Of a stretch of 64,000 nt of DNA, positions 8,786-16,908 are shown one piece after another (the first letter of the stretch is position 1; each line of letters starts with the position of its first letter). The notes below the pieces were generated by a model. That model saw nothing but the letters and a program-made list of their open reading frames with translations, was not told where the DNA came from and made no database searches. A program made the translations under genes and the position numbers. The DNA comes from Aliivibrio sifiae (GTDB lineage: Bacteria; Pseudomonadota; Gammaproteobacteria; Enterobacterales; Vibrionaceae): positions 65,010 through 129,009 of the forward strand of contig NZ_MSCP01000002.1 of NCBI RefSeq assembly GCF_002954715.1. The letters run 5' to 3'.

Positions 8786-9676
8786 ATGCAGCAACATAAA
8801 AAGATAGAGTGTTTAATGCTATTTGTTGAGATTGCTCAGCAACTTAGTTTTACTAAAGCGGCAAAAAACTTATCAATATCTAAAGGGTATTTATCTGATC
8901 AAATAAAAAAACTAGAAGCGGAATTTCAATGTGCTTTATTGGTGAGAACCACTCGGAGTGTTCGTTTAACGGCGGAAGGTGAAAAGATATTAGAGCAGGG
9001 AAAAAAGATCAAAGCGACCATGCTAGATTTAGATCGAAATGTTTATCAAACGCACAACAGCATTTCAGGAACACTACGCATTACCGCGCCAACCTTATTT
9101 ACAGAGCGATTTTTACTGGATATTTGTTTTGAGTTTAAATGTTTGTATCCAGACATCAATTTTGTGATTGATTCGAGCTATGTGAATTATGACTTGCACC
9201 ATGATGATTTTGATTTGGCATTTCGTGCCACATTACATCCACCTGAAAATATGGTCGCGAAATTATTATTCTCTTATCAGCACTGTTTGTGTGCCTCTCC
9301 TCAATATTTAGAGGAAAATGGTATTCCAAAGACAATTGACGATCTCTCAGCGCAGCAATGTTTGTCTGCTGTAGAAACTCAGCTATGGCCATTAAAATCC
9401 AAAGAGAGTGTTATTTCAGGTTGGTTAACTGTTAATGATCACCATCTTTTAAAACAACAAGCTTTAAATGGAAGGGGGATCATTCGTGTCGCTAACTATT
9501 ATGTGGATCAAGAATTAGAAAATGGAACGCTGCAAAAAGTATTAGAAGATGAATTTGTTCAAGGCCAAAATATCTATTTGTTATACCCACAACTTATTTA
9601 TCCGCCAGAAAAACTATCAACCTTTATTGCTTTTGTTCAAGAGAAGCTGAGGGATAGAAGGTATCAAAACAGATAA
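8786..9676 (+). CDS. LysR-family transcriptional regulator
   Basis: 296 residues: N-terminal winged helix-turn-helix (LSFTKAAKNLSISKGYLSDQIKKLE) and a C-terminal effector domain ending in FIAFVQEKLRDR. It is transcribed away from the ydhF-type reductase with a 160-bp AT-rich gap between them, so that gene is the likely target. Immediately downstream lies a fragment of another LysR effector domain (9688-9780), so LysR genes were probably duplicated or recombined here. Confidence 0.9.
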   Translation: MQQHKKIECLMLFVEIAQQLSFTKAAKNLSISKGYLSDQIKKLEAEFQCALLVRTTRSVRLTAEGEKILEQGKKIKATMLDLDRNVYQTHNSISGTLRITAPTLFTERFLLDICFEFKCLYPDINFVIDSSYVNYDLHHDDFDLAFRATLHPPENMVAKLLFSYQHCLCASPQYLEENGIPKTIDDLSAQQCLSAVETQLWPLKSKESVISGWLTVNDHHLLKQQALNGRGIIRVANYYVDQELENGTLQKVLEDEFVQGQNIYLLYPQLIYPPEKLSTFIAFVQEKLRDRRYQNR

Positions 9677-9687
9677 GTTGCTTAGAA

Positions 9688-9780
9688 GATGGAGTCGTTG
9701 ATATCGTGCAAGAGGGCTTTGAAATTGCCCTTCGTATTGATAAGCCAAAGAACACCGGTTTGATTTTTAATCATAGCTAA
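9688..9780 (+). pseudogene. relic of a LysR effector domain
   Basis: Thirty residues in frame (DGVVDIVQEGFEIALRI, then DKPKNTGLIFNHS and a stop). They match the strand-helix signature VDLVEEGFDLAIRIG found in the middle of LysR substrate-binding domains. There is no start codon, no DNA-binding domain and no C-terminal half. It is a remnant lying 11 bp after the intact LysR gene. Confidence 0.6.
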
Positions 9781-9843
9781 CATTACTTAATGTGATTTTT
9801 AATCATAACTGTGTCATCTTATAGTTAATTCATCAAAGACAAA

Positions 9844-10371
9844 ATGAGTGATACAAAGATGAATGTGATGAATCCTAAGAGAGCAATTATGGGCCTTGAA
9901 ATAGTAGAAGTGTCAGCAGAGCATGACAAAGAATTAAGCCGTGTTATTAAATGCGTAGGCGAAGAATACGGAGCCGTCGGTGAGGGTTTTGGTCCATCGG
10001 ATGCCGAAGTGGATGCGATGAGTTTGTCTTATACTAAAGAAAACCGCAGCCATTATTTGGTCGCGCTATTGGATGGAAAAGTCGTTGGTGGCTGTGGGCT
10101 TGCCCCATTTGGTAATGATCAAAATACCTGTGAATTGAAAAAACTGTTCTTGCTTGAAGAGAGCAGAGGACTCGGCCTTGGAAAGCAACTTGCTACCGCG
10201 TGTTTAGCGTTTGGCAAAGAGCAGGGCTTTACTCAGTGTTATCTTGATACACTTTCTAATATGGTCGCAGCGGTGCGATTGTATGAAAAACTAGGCTTTG
10301 AACATTTACCACAACCTCTTGAAGAGACTCTTCATGGTGCGTGTGATGTTTGGATGCTAAAACAGCTGTAA
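9844..10371 (+). CDS. GNAT-family N-acetyltransferase
   Basis: About 160-175 residues with a GNAT fold: VVGGCGLAPF in the central strands, ELKKLFLLEESRGLGLGKQLA carrying the acetyl-CoA pyrophosphate motif RGLGLGK, and the C-terminal YLDTLSNMVAAVRLYEKLGF. The acceptor is unknown. The first ATG (9844) has only a weak ribosome site; the ATG at 9889 (MGLEIVEVS) follows AAGAGAG at good spacing and may be the true start. It is followed 21 bp later by a LysR gene on the same strand, so the two are probably co-transcribed. Confidence 0.85.
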   Translation: MSDTKMNVMNPKRAIMGLEIVEVSAEHDKELSRVIKCVGEEYGAVGEGFGPSDAEVDAMSLSYTKENRSHYLVALLDGKVVGGCGLAPFGNDQNTCELKKLFLLEESRGLGLGKQLATACLAFGKEQGFTQCYLDTLSNMVAAVRLYEKLGFEHLPQPLEETLHGACDVWMLKQL

Positions 10372-10392
10372 ATAAGAACTCAAGGATGAGGT

Positions 10393-11334
10393 ATGAATAA
10401 CTACAAACTGCTACGCCCGTTATACACATTGCTACAGACGCGAAGTTTGACTGAATCTGCGAGGCGATTAAATGTCACGCAATCAGCAATGAGCAGAACC
10501 TTAACTCAAATAAGATCCGCCTTTGATGATCCTATTTTGATTCGGGAGGGAAACCAGTTTGTAGTGAGTGAAAAAGGTGAGGCATTACTGAAGAAGCTGC
10601 CATCAATATTGCTTACCCTTGATGGCTTATATGAGGTAGAGGTTTTCTCCCCTAAAGAATGCACACGAGAGTTTTCACTGGCTTACACCGCCTTTCTTTC
10701 TGAATCCATTGTTCCAGTTATATGCAAAGAAATAGTGGCTCACGCACCTAATGCGTCGTTATATGCTCAGCTTTGGCAAGAACAACACATACAAGCGCTT
10801 TCTGACAATAAAATTGAGTTAGTTGCCTCCACGTTAGATCATTTTCCTGAGAACATTTATGGAAAAAAACTGATTGATGATGAGTACGTGATCATCATGT
10901 CTGATTCACATCCCTTAGCTAATCAGCCACTAAGTCAACAGGCTTACTTTGAATCAAAACATGTATTGGTTCATGGATTACGAGAGATGAAGCAATACGT
11001 TAGTGAGTTATTTCAGCAGCATAAGAAAAAAAGAAAAGTGCTCGCCAAGACCCCATCATTTACTTCTGCCATAGAACTTGTATGCCAAACCGATGCGCTT
11101 GTAACGGCACCCCTGCATATTGCGGGTCAATTTGCCGATAAGCTACCAATTACAATTCAACCGTTGCCGTTTGAGCTTCCACTTCATAGTTATTATTTAC
11201 TTTGGCACAGTAAATACCAGAATGACTCTGCTCACCGTTGGTTTAGAGAGCAAAGCTTTTCACTGTTACAACAGCATTTAAAAGAGACATATGAAGAGGG
11301 CCATCGTTATTTGCCTATTACTAATGGAGGGTGA
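10393..11334 (+). CDS. LysR-family transcriptional regulator
   Basis: 313 residues with a helix-turn-helix (SLTESARRLNVTQSAMSRTLTQIR, FDDPILIREGN) typical of the NodD/LeuO-like LysR branch and an effector domain with CQTDALVTAPLHIAGQFADKLP. It lies 21 bp after the GNAT gene and converges on the OprB-type porin gene. It resembles, in its last third, the LysR tail fused to a GIY-YIG gene at 32673-32870. Confidence 0.9.
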   Translation: MNNYKLLRPLYTLLQTRSLTESARRLNVTQSAMSRTLTQIRSAFDDPILIREGNQFVVSEKGEALLKKLPSILLTLDGLYEVEVFSPKECTREFSLAYTAFLSESIVPVICKEIVAHAPNASLYAQLWQEQHIQALSDNKIELVASTLDHFPENIYGKKLIDDEYVIIMSDSHPLANQPLSQQAYFESKHVLVHGLREMKQYVSELFQQHKKKRKVLAKTPSFTSAIELVCQTDALVTAPLHIAGQFADKLPITIQPLPFELPLHSYYLLWHSKYQNDSAHRWFREQSFSLLQQHLKETYEEGHRYLPITNGG

Positions 11335-11351
11335 GGACTGCCGTTATCTAA

Positions 11352-12674
11352 TTAGATAATAATACGAGCCCTAATCCCCGCCACCCATGTACTGTCTTCA
11401 TTTGAAAAGGCAGGATCTTTAATATATTGAAGATTAGGCGTGAGTTCGACAAATTCACCCAGTACCATTTTGTAATATAATTCACTGGTTAATTGAGAAT
11501 GACTTGAGTTTGAAATCGTATTAATGCTTTTCATTACATCAGAGAAGTCACTGTTCACTTCACTCCAGTTAAACGCAAACCCTAAGTTATTTTTTGCGTT
11601 TCCTAAGCCAAAATATCCGAGCCCAGCCGTTACTGATTTATTGTAGAGTGCGACATCTCCTTCAGAGAACCCTCCTCGTAAAAATGGCATAATTTGTGGT
11701 GTTGCCATAAAACTGGCTGAAAAATTAATACCTTGGCCGCTTTCTCCATCGACGAGACTATGCTGAGTCCCTGAGTCTAAATGCCAAAATGTTAGATGAA
11801 TATTATCGGTGTAAATTTGCTCTTTCGACGCAGTCCAACCCAGTTCAAACGTAGTAAATAATCGATGGTCATTGAATAAAGTATCAAAGCCTTCTAATGG
11901 GTCGTCAGACTTACCTTTACCATCAGCCACACCTGCAATGGCATACATATTGTCAGTTATCATATGTCCAACAGCGAAGCCAAGAATACCATCATCAGGC
12001 AAGCCAATTGCACCTGCTCCAGTACTGAATGCAAGATTGGTAAACCCATTCCATGGACTTGCCAAAGCATAAACATCGACATAATCCGTGGTATCTAAAT
12101 AACCCACCATAAATGAGGTATTACCGTTATTTAGTTTTTGTTTCCAATATAAATTGGTTAGTCGAGATCCTTGGTCACTGTAAGCTGGACCAATCATTCC
12201 ACCATAACCAATTCCGTTGCCTGCTCCAGTAAAGTTACCTTGGAAAGCAAACTCTTTTGGTGTCATGTCAGAATAGCCATGGCGGTGTTCTACTTTCCAC
12301 ACAACACCTCCGGTATTACCTGTTTCTAGCCCGACTAAACTCCATGATCCATAAAAGCGTGCGACACCAGAAGAGGCTTTATCGTCACCGCCAGTCACAG
12401 GATCTGAAGCACTAAGTCCAAGTACCTGATAATCAAGTCCAAAGGTGAGATTATGTTGTTCCGCTAAGTTTTCACGCCAGCTTTTCTTTTGTCGAGTATT
12501 CTCAGCAAGTGTGTTATCGACAGTATCTGGGCTGCCAAAGTTCGCACTTGCGAATAGAGGTGTCGATAATGTAAGTGCGATACTTGCTCCCAATATACTG
12601 ATAGGCAGTAGATAACATTTACGATTAATTTGAGGAGGAAGATACGATGTTGAGGAAGCAGTATTTTTATTCAT
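11352..12674 (-). CDS. OprB-type carbohydrate-selective outer-membrane porin
   Basis: 440 residues with a long N-terminal region and a signal-like hydrophobic stretch (ILGASIALTLSTPLFA, about residues 28-43). A beta-barrel pattern follows: alternating hydrophobics, Gly/Asp/Asn-rich turns, EHRHGYSD, NLYWKQKLNNG, GYLDTTDYVD and a C-terminal aromatic/Ile strand. This matches OprB-family porins, 16-stranded outer-membrane channels for sugars or other small solutes. The 12-bp motif CATTTTACGCCA lies 62 bp upstream (12736-12747); it also precedes the dipeptidase-like and AraC genes. That suggests this porin imports the ligand or product handled by that regulon. Confidence 0.85.
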   Translation of the reverse strand: MNKNTASSTSYLPPQINRKCYLLPISILGASIALTLSTPLFASANFGSPDTVDNTLAENTRQKKSWRENLAEQHNLTFGLDYQVLGLSASDPVTGGDDKASSGVARFYGSWSLVGLETGNTGGVVWKVEHRHGYSDMTPKEFAFQGNFTGAGNGIGYGGMIGPAYSDQGSRLTNLYWKQKLNNGNTSFMVGYLDTTDYVDVYALASPWNGFTNLAFSTGAGAIGLPDDGILGFAVGHMITDNMYAIAGVADGKGKSDDPLEGFDTLFNDHRLFTTFELGWTASKEQIYTDNIHLTFWHLDSGTQHSLVDGESGQGINFSASFMATPQIMPFLRGGFSEGDVALYNKSVTAGLGYFGLGNAKNNLGFAFNWSEVNSDFSDVMKSINTISNSSHSQLTSELYYKMVLGEFVELTPNLQYIKDPAFSNEDSTWVAGIRARIII

Positions 12675-12735
12675 AGGGCTTTCCTATAAGTGGCATAAAA
12701 AGAATATTATGACGAAGTTTTGATTATTAAATTGT

Positions 12736-12747
12736 CATTTTACGCCA
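12736..12747 (+). promoter_or_regulatory. shared motif CATTTTACGCCA, porin copy
   Basis: One of three copies of CATTTTACG(C/A)CA in the 12.7-18.3 kb region. This one lies 62 bp upstream of the porin start. It is probably an AraC-type half-site, an inference from recurrence and position. Confidence 0.5.
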
Positions 12748-12808
12748 TTTTAAATAACTCTATTTAAGACTTAACTCATTAACTAGAGTGTTTGATAAAG
12801 AGAAAAAT

Positions 12809-12844
12809 ACCGCCTATCAGCCATTAACGACAGCATTAGGCGGT
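12809..12844 (-). terminator. terminator after the first dipeptidase-like gene
   Basis: The stem ACCGCCT/AGGCGGT encloses a 22-nt loop. On the minus strand it is followed by ATTTTT, just downstream of the gene ending at 12870. Confidence 0.65.
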
Positions 12845-12869
12845 TTCGCAATTGTAATTTAGATCTGCA

Positions 12870-14042
12870 TTACCAAGTCTGTTCCCAAACTCGCATTAAG
12901 TTTCCAGAATACATTTTCAGAATGTCATCATTTGAATATCCACGCTTCCAAAGCTCGTCAGTCAGTGCAGGTAAGAACTTAGCAAGTTCGGCTCCGCTGT
13001 CTGCACCACGATCAAATGCATCAATCATATAGCCAAAGTCGTTGTAACTTTGAGGACTGTTTTTAGCGAATGTTTTAACTAATTCTGTACTGAACATATC
13101 ATCAGTAGCAATCCCAACATGATCTATGCCGACTAACTTGATGTAGTATTCAAGCATATCAGCGCCTTGTTCAGGGGTGATGTCGTCAGGGAAGATGCCA
13201 TCTAACATCCATTCAGTAAATGTTGGGCTGACAACACCACCCATCTTCGCAACGCGGATAGCTTGTTCATCCGTAATTAAACGATAACAAGGAGCTAGTG
13301 CATCTTTCTTTATTTTTTCTTTCGGACTGCATTCATATAGCCCTGCAGGACCAGAATGAGAGAATACAGCAGGAACACCTGGATGTTTATCTTCCATGTA
13401 ACTCATGATGTCCATGGTTGTTTGATATGAAGTATGACTCATGTCGACCAAAATACCGTTTTTCACCATTTCATCAATGAGTGAACGTCCCCAATCAGAT
13501 AAGCCGATATCAGTATAATGAAGCGCTTCAATAACGCCTAGACCAGTTCGGTAACGACCGTTATAAACGAGCTGCATGGTATTTACCCCCATGGCTTTAA
13601 CCGTTGCTACTTTATTAAGGTCACCATTTAAAATCGTTGGTGTTTGCGAGTTCCAAATGAAGACATATTTACCGTTTTCTTTTGCTTGCTTAATATCTTC
13701 CACGGTGTACCCAACGGTCATTGTGTTGGGGTGTTTATTGATAACACTTTGCCACTTATTACGTTCGGCTTCGAACTGTTCAAATGTGTAATACGTTGCC
13801 GCTAATGTGGCACTTACCCCGGAGATCCCTGTATCAATAGCTCGTTGAATGTAGTCTTCCATTTGTTTATCTTCTGTCCAACCTGCACCATATGGTGAGG
13901 CAAACATATCCATGACTAACGCGTCTTTTACAAATGCCTGTGCTTTTTTCGAAGCATCCCAGCTTTTACTTTCTTGACTGGCGTAAGCACTGCCTGAGGC
14001 TAATGCGATAGAGATTAATGACACTGATAATTTTTTAAGCAT
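12870..14042 (-). CDS. secreted M19 (renal dipeptidase)-like protein with degenerate metal site
   Basis: 390 residues with a signal peptide (SIALASGSAYA, cleaved about residue 21). The M19 amidohydrolase fold is recognisable from LSDWGRSLIDEMVKNGILVDMSHTS (His203), GVPAVFSHSGPAGL (His229), RLITDEQAIRVAKMGGVVSPTF and IDHVGIATDD. The usual first metal motif DxHxD is replaced by DMFAS (45-49), and the bridging-Glu segment (normally GVEGGHS) reads IWNSQTP (129-135). Three of five zinc ligands therefore appear absent. Family members hydrolyse dipeptides or beta-lactams; this protein may use other chemistry or be non-catalytic. It follows the DUF3299 gene by 11 bp (operon) and has a paralogue at 16909-18144. 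Confidence 0.85.
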   Translation of the reverse strand: MLKKLSVSLISIALASGSAYASQESKSWDASKKAQAFVKDALVMDMFASPYGAGWTEDKQMEDYIQRAIDTGISGVSATLAATYYTFEQFEAERNKWQSVINKHPNTMTVGYTVEDIKQAKENGKYVFIWNSQTPTILNGDLNKVATVKAMGVNTMQLVYNGRYRTGLGVIEALHYTDIGLSDWGRSLIDEMVKNGILVDMSHTSYQTTMDIMSYMEDKHPGVPAVFSHSGPAGLYECSPKEKIKKDALAPCYRLITDEQAIRVAKMGGVVSPTFTEWMLDGIFPDDITPEQGADMLEYYIKLVGIDHVGIATDDMFSTELVKTFAKNSPQSYNDFGYMIDAFDRGADSGAELAKFLPALTDELWKRGYSNDDILKMYSGNLMRVWEQTW

Positions 14043-14053
14043 ATCCTTTACCT

Positions 14054-14695
14054 TTAATTATAGAGCTCTACTGAAGTTGCTAACATTGTGTAAGCTGTAT
14101 CGACTTCTGCGATACCATCTGATAATTGAACGTCTGATTTACTGTTGCCTGCGCTTAATTCTCCTTCGATCCACACTGGCGTATACAGACTAATTAATTC
14201 AATACCTTCTTTTGGAGTGACTAGTACGATTTGATTGGCCGGTGGTGGTGGTGTGTGAACACAAGCACCAGCTGTTGGTACAAGCAAAAATTGTGTTACT
14301 AGCATACCGTCCATTTCTAACGGCACGATGTAGCCAGGCAAGCGGCCTGTTTTACCAATTAAGCTTTTATTGATTGAGTTTTGGGCGGAGTTTCGTTGCT
14401 TTGCGATTTCAAGCCGTTGTTCTATTAGTTTTAGAATATCAATGTTGGAATCACTAAAGCGTTGAATCGCAATCTCATAGTTTGTTTTAAGTTCGGGGTT
14501 ATTTTTATCTTCTATGTAATTCATAATGTTATACAAATCGTATTTTTGCATAGAAGAAAAACGTACAAATGGGTCAATGAAAGATTTAGATTCTTCTGAA
14601 ACTAAATCGCGCCAACTCCATTGTTCAGAAGCATAACTATTCGAGCTCAAAAATAAGCAACAAACTAAAAATAGAAAACGGGAAAGTGAAATCAT
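14054..14695 (-). CDS. DUF3299 secreted protein
   Basis: About 213 residues starting at MISLSRFLF (AAGGA 7 nt upstream of 14695), with a signal peptide ending NSYA. The C-terminal half carries the DUF3299 signature: GRLPGYIVPLEMDGMLVTQFLLVPTAGACVHTPPPPANQIV. The family is periplasmic, of unknown function, and often found near lipoprotein export or metal-related genes. The N-terminal half is helical and charged. It is the first gene of an operon with the dipeptidase-like gene 11 bp downstream. Confidence 0.8.
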   Translation of the reverse strand: MISLSRFLFLVCCLFLSSNSYASEQWSWRDLVSEESKSFIDPFVRFSSMQKYDLYNIMNYIEDKNNPELKTNYEIAIQRFSDSNIDILKLIEQRLEIAKQRNSAQNSINKSLIGKTGRLPGYIVPLEMDGMLVTQFLLVPTAGACVHTPPPPANQIVLVTPKEGIELISLYTPVWIEGELSAGNSKSDVQLSDGIAEVDTAYTMLATSVELYN

Positions 14696-14752
14696 AAAGC
14701 GTTCCTTCGCTATGTTTTGATTCAAGAATACAGATTTAGAGATTATAACGAT

Positions 14753-14765
14753 GTGCAATTTGCAC
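14753..14765. promoter_or_regulatory. perfect palindrome GTGCAA-T-TTGCAC
   Basis: This 13-bp perfect inverted repeat lies 58 bp upstream of the DUF3299 start, in the divergent region shared with the first AraC gene. It could be an operator; nothing identifies the protein. Confidence 0.35.
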
Positions 14766-14859
14766 CATTCAGTTTAATATAACGGATGATAAATGTTTCT
14801 GTATTGTTAATAAGAATGAATCTAACATAGAAATAATTAATATGTAACCTAACAGGTAT

Positions 14860-14871
14860 CATTTTACGACA
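14860..14871 (+). promoter_or_regulatory. shared motif CATTTTACGACA, AraC/DUF3299 copy
   Basis: This copy lies in the divergent promoter region, 40 bp before the first AraC gene and about 165 bp upstream of DUF3299. Eleven of twelve bases match the copies at 12736 and 18226. Confidence 0.5.
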
Positions 14872-14910
14872 CCTTTAATATCAATAATTTAGGTATAAGG
14901 ATTTATCTAT

Positions 14911-15909
14911 ATGCGACATACAATCTCTTTAGTGAAATCCAACCATTTGCATCCTTTTATGGCGGTTTTTTCTACCATTGGTGTGTCGATAGAGCGTTCT
15001 CTTGAATATGTAGGGCTTAACCCAGACAAAGTAATTGAGGGTGAGGTTTTTATTCCAGAATATGCCGCATGGCACTTACTCGATTACGTTAGTCATTCAC
15101 AAGGCATTGATAATTTAGGCAGCTATATTTCAGAACAATATGCATTTGACCGTTATGGGGCATTTGGTGAGCATCTTTTAAGTGCGCCTAGCTTGTATAC
15201 TGCATTACAGCGTCTTATTCATGATTTGCGAGATCATGCTAATTATCAAAACTACTGGCTGCAAGAGAGAGGGGAATATGTAGAGCTATGCAGAATAGGC
15301 ACTCCGGGAATTGATGTTGGTAAGCATCAGATAGAACAACACATTATGGTACTCTTTATTGAATTGGTGAGATCATATTTAGGAGAGACTTGGTCGCCAG
15401 AGTATCTAAATATTCAATCTAGCTCTGAGCGTGGAGTTAAGCTATCTTCAACACTGAGAGCTCTAAACATTACTTATGGGCAAGTTTATGGTGTGCTTCC
15501 AATACATAAGTCACAATTGCTGAAACACACAATGTTTGAAAAACCGGTGACGCCGATAAGTCTTTTACAAAGTAGTCCGTCTCTTGCTATTGACCAGCAA
15601 TTATGGGATCTGATCAGTCAGAATACTTTTCACGGGCATGCCAATTTACAATCCGTGACCCGAGCTATTGGTGTTAACGAGCGGCATCTGCAACGAGAAC
15701 TCGCAAATTTGAACACCTCATTTAGAGATATTTCTAATCTTGCTATTCGTCATAAGGCGATGACGTTACTTAATGAGATCACTCGCCCTATTCAATCTAT
15801 TGCCCAAGAGTTGGGGTACAGCAATCCCAAAAATTTCTCGCGTGCGTTTAAAGTGCTAACAGGACTAAGCCCGAGTGAATACCGAATTTATAATCGAGAC
15901 TCACTATGA
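14911..15909 (+). CDS. AraC-family regulator (arabinose-binding-like N-terminal domain)
   Basis: 332 residues. The N-terminal two thirds match the PF12625-type ligand-binding domain of OruR/ArgR-like AraC regulators (IGVSIERSLEYVGL, RYGAFGEHLLSAPSLYTALQRLI). The C-terminus holds two helix-turn-helices (LQSVTRAIGVNERHLQRELA; PIQSIAQELGYSNPKNFSRAFKVLTGLSPSEYR). It is divergent from DUF3299/dipeptidase, and its stop overlaps the next AraC gene by 4 bp (ATGA). That coupling implies joint expression, perhaps as interacting activators of the flanking dipeptidase-like genes and the porin. Confidence 0.9.
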   Translation: MRHTISLVKSNHLHPFMAVFSTIGVSIERSLEYVGLNPDKVIEGEVFIPEYAAWHLLDYVSHSQGIDNLGSYISEQYAFDRYGAFGEHLLSAPSLYTALQRLIHDLRDHANYQNYWLQERGEYVELCRIGTPGIDVGKHQIEQHIMVLFIELVRSYLGETWSPEYLNIQSSSERGVKLSSTLRALNITYGQVYGVLPIHKSQLLKHTMFEKPVTPISLLQSSPSLAIDQQLWDLISQNTFHGHANLQSVTRAIGVNERHLQRELANLNTSFRDISNLAIRHKAMTLLNEITRPIQSIAQELGYSNPKNFSRAFKVLTGLSPSEYRIYNRDSL

Positions 15910-16877
15910 GTAAAACTATTCCACTTATTCATAAAGCCGCCGCAATAATACAATTAGACATCCTCAAACAATATGTGGAAGATGTTTGGCCAATAATCAA
16001 TGACGCTCAATTGCCTATTTATCTGGAGTCTACTTCTGCGAAATACATCCCTTTTCGAGTGTTTTCGAAACTATTACAGGCAACATCTGAGCAGATGCCA
16101 TCACAAGAATTTACGACTTTTATACAACAGGGAGCTGAGAGGTATTCGATGGTCATTGATACCATTAAACCGCCTACTAAAACAAGGCTGCCCTTACTTG
16201 ATGTATTAGGGGAGGCGCTTCCTATCCATCAAGCGGAATTCTTACATAACCCTCTAAATAAGCAAAACTCACAGCTTTGTCTTGAATTAAAAGTAGAGGA
16301 TATGGAACCCTTTAGCTTAGTCTGTGAGCTTTATACGATTTGTGTTGCTCATTACTACTTAACTCGGAACTGCTCTGATATTAAAGAACCTTCAAAATAT
16401 CATTTGGTATCACAAGAAAAATCCGGTTTAGATAAGCTTCAAATTTCAACTGACACTCCTCAATTTATGGGTCAACCGAACACGGCTCTTTTTTATCATT
16501 CTACAATTAATAAATTAGGGAGTTTACAGCAATCAAATTGGGAGAAAGTGAACCACTCTTTTTCTTCCCAACTTTCTGATGCGCTTGAAAGCTACATCGG
16601 ACGACAAGATTTAAGTTTGGAAGCGTTTAGTGACATCATTGGCATTCCGGTGCGGACTATTCAGCGCCACTTGGCGCAAGATGGTTCTAGCTACAGAAAA
16701 ATAAAAGAATCGTTAAATATAGCATTTGCTAAGCGAGTGATGATTGAAAGAGAGGCATCGATCTCTGATGTTTCTGAGCATTTGGGCTATGCGGATCCTT
16801 CTCAGTTTATTCGCGCCTTTAGAAAAGCAGAAAATCTTACGCCACTTCAATGGTACAAACGTAAACAGCAGTTATGA
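15906..16877 (+). CDS. second AraC-family regulator, translationally coupled
   Basis: 323 residues. The C-terminal double helix-turn-helix is clear (LSLEAFSDIIGIPVRTIQRHLAQDG; ASISDVSEHLGYADPSQFIRAFRKAENLTPLQWYKR). The N-terminal 200 residues are diverged but of AraC ligand-domain size, starting with a QLDILKQYVEDVW-like segment. The ATG overlaps the stop of the previous AraC gene, so the pair arose by tandem duplication or works together. A terminator-like hairpin follows at 16881-16902. Confidence 0.85.
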   Translation: MSKTIPLIHKAAAIIQLDILKQYVEDVWPIINDAQLPIYLESTSAKYIPFRVFSKLLQATSEQMPSQEFTTFIQQGAERYSMVIDTIKPPTKTRLPLLDVLGEALPIHQAEFLHNPLNKQNSQLCLELKVEDMEPFSLVCELYTICVAHYYLTRNCSDIKEPSKYHLVSQEKSGLDKLQISTDTPQFMGQPNTALFYHSTINKLGSLQQSNWEKVNHSFSSQLSDALESYIGRQDLSLEAFSDIIGIPVRTIQRHLAQDGSSYRKIKESLNIAFAKRVMIEREASISDVSEHLGYADPSQFIRAFRKAENLTPLQWYKRKQQL

Positions 16878-16880
16878 AAA

Positions 16881-16902
16881 ATGCCAACGTTAATGTTGGC
16901 AT
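16881..16902. terminator. bidirectional hairpin between AraC2 and the second dipeptidase-like gene
   Basis: ATGCCAAC/GTTGGCAT makes a perfect 8-bp stem with a 6-nt loop and an A-rich flank on the left. It lies between two convergent stops and probably serves both. Confidence 0.65.
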
Positions 16903-16908
16903 CATAAT

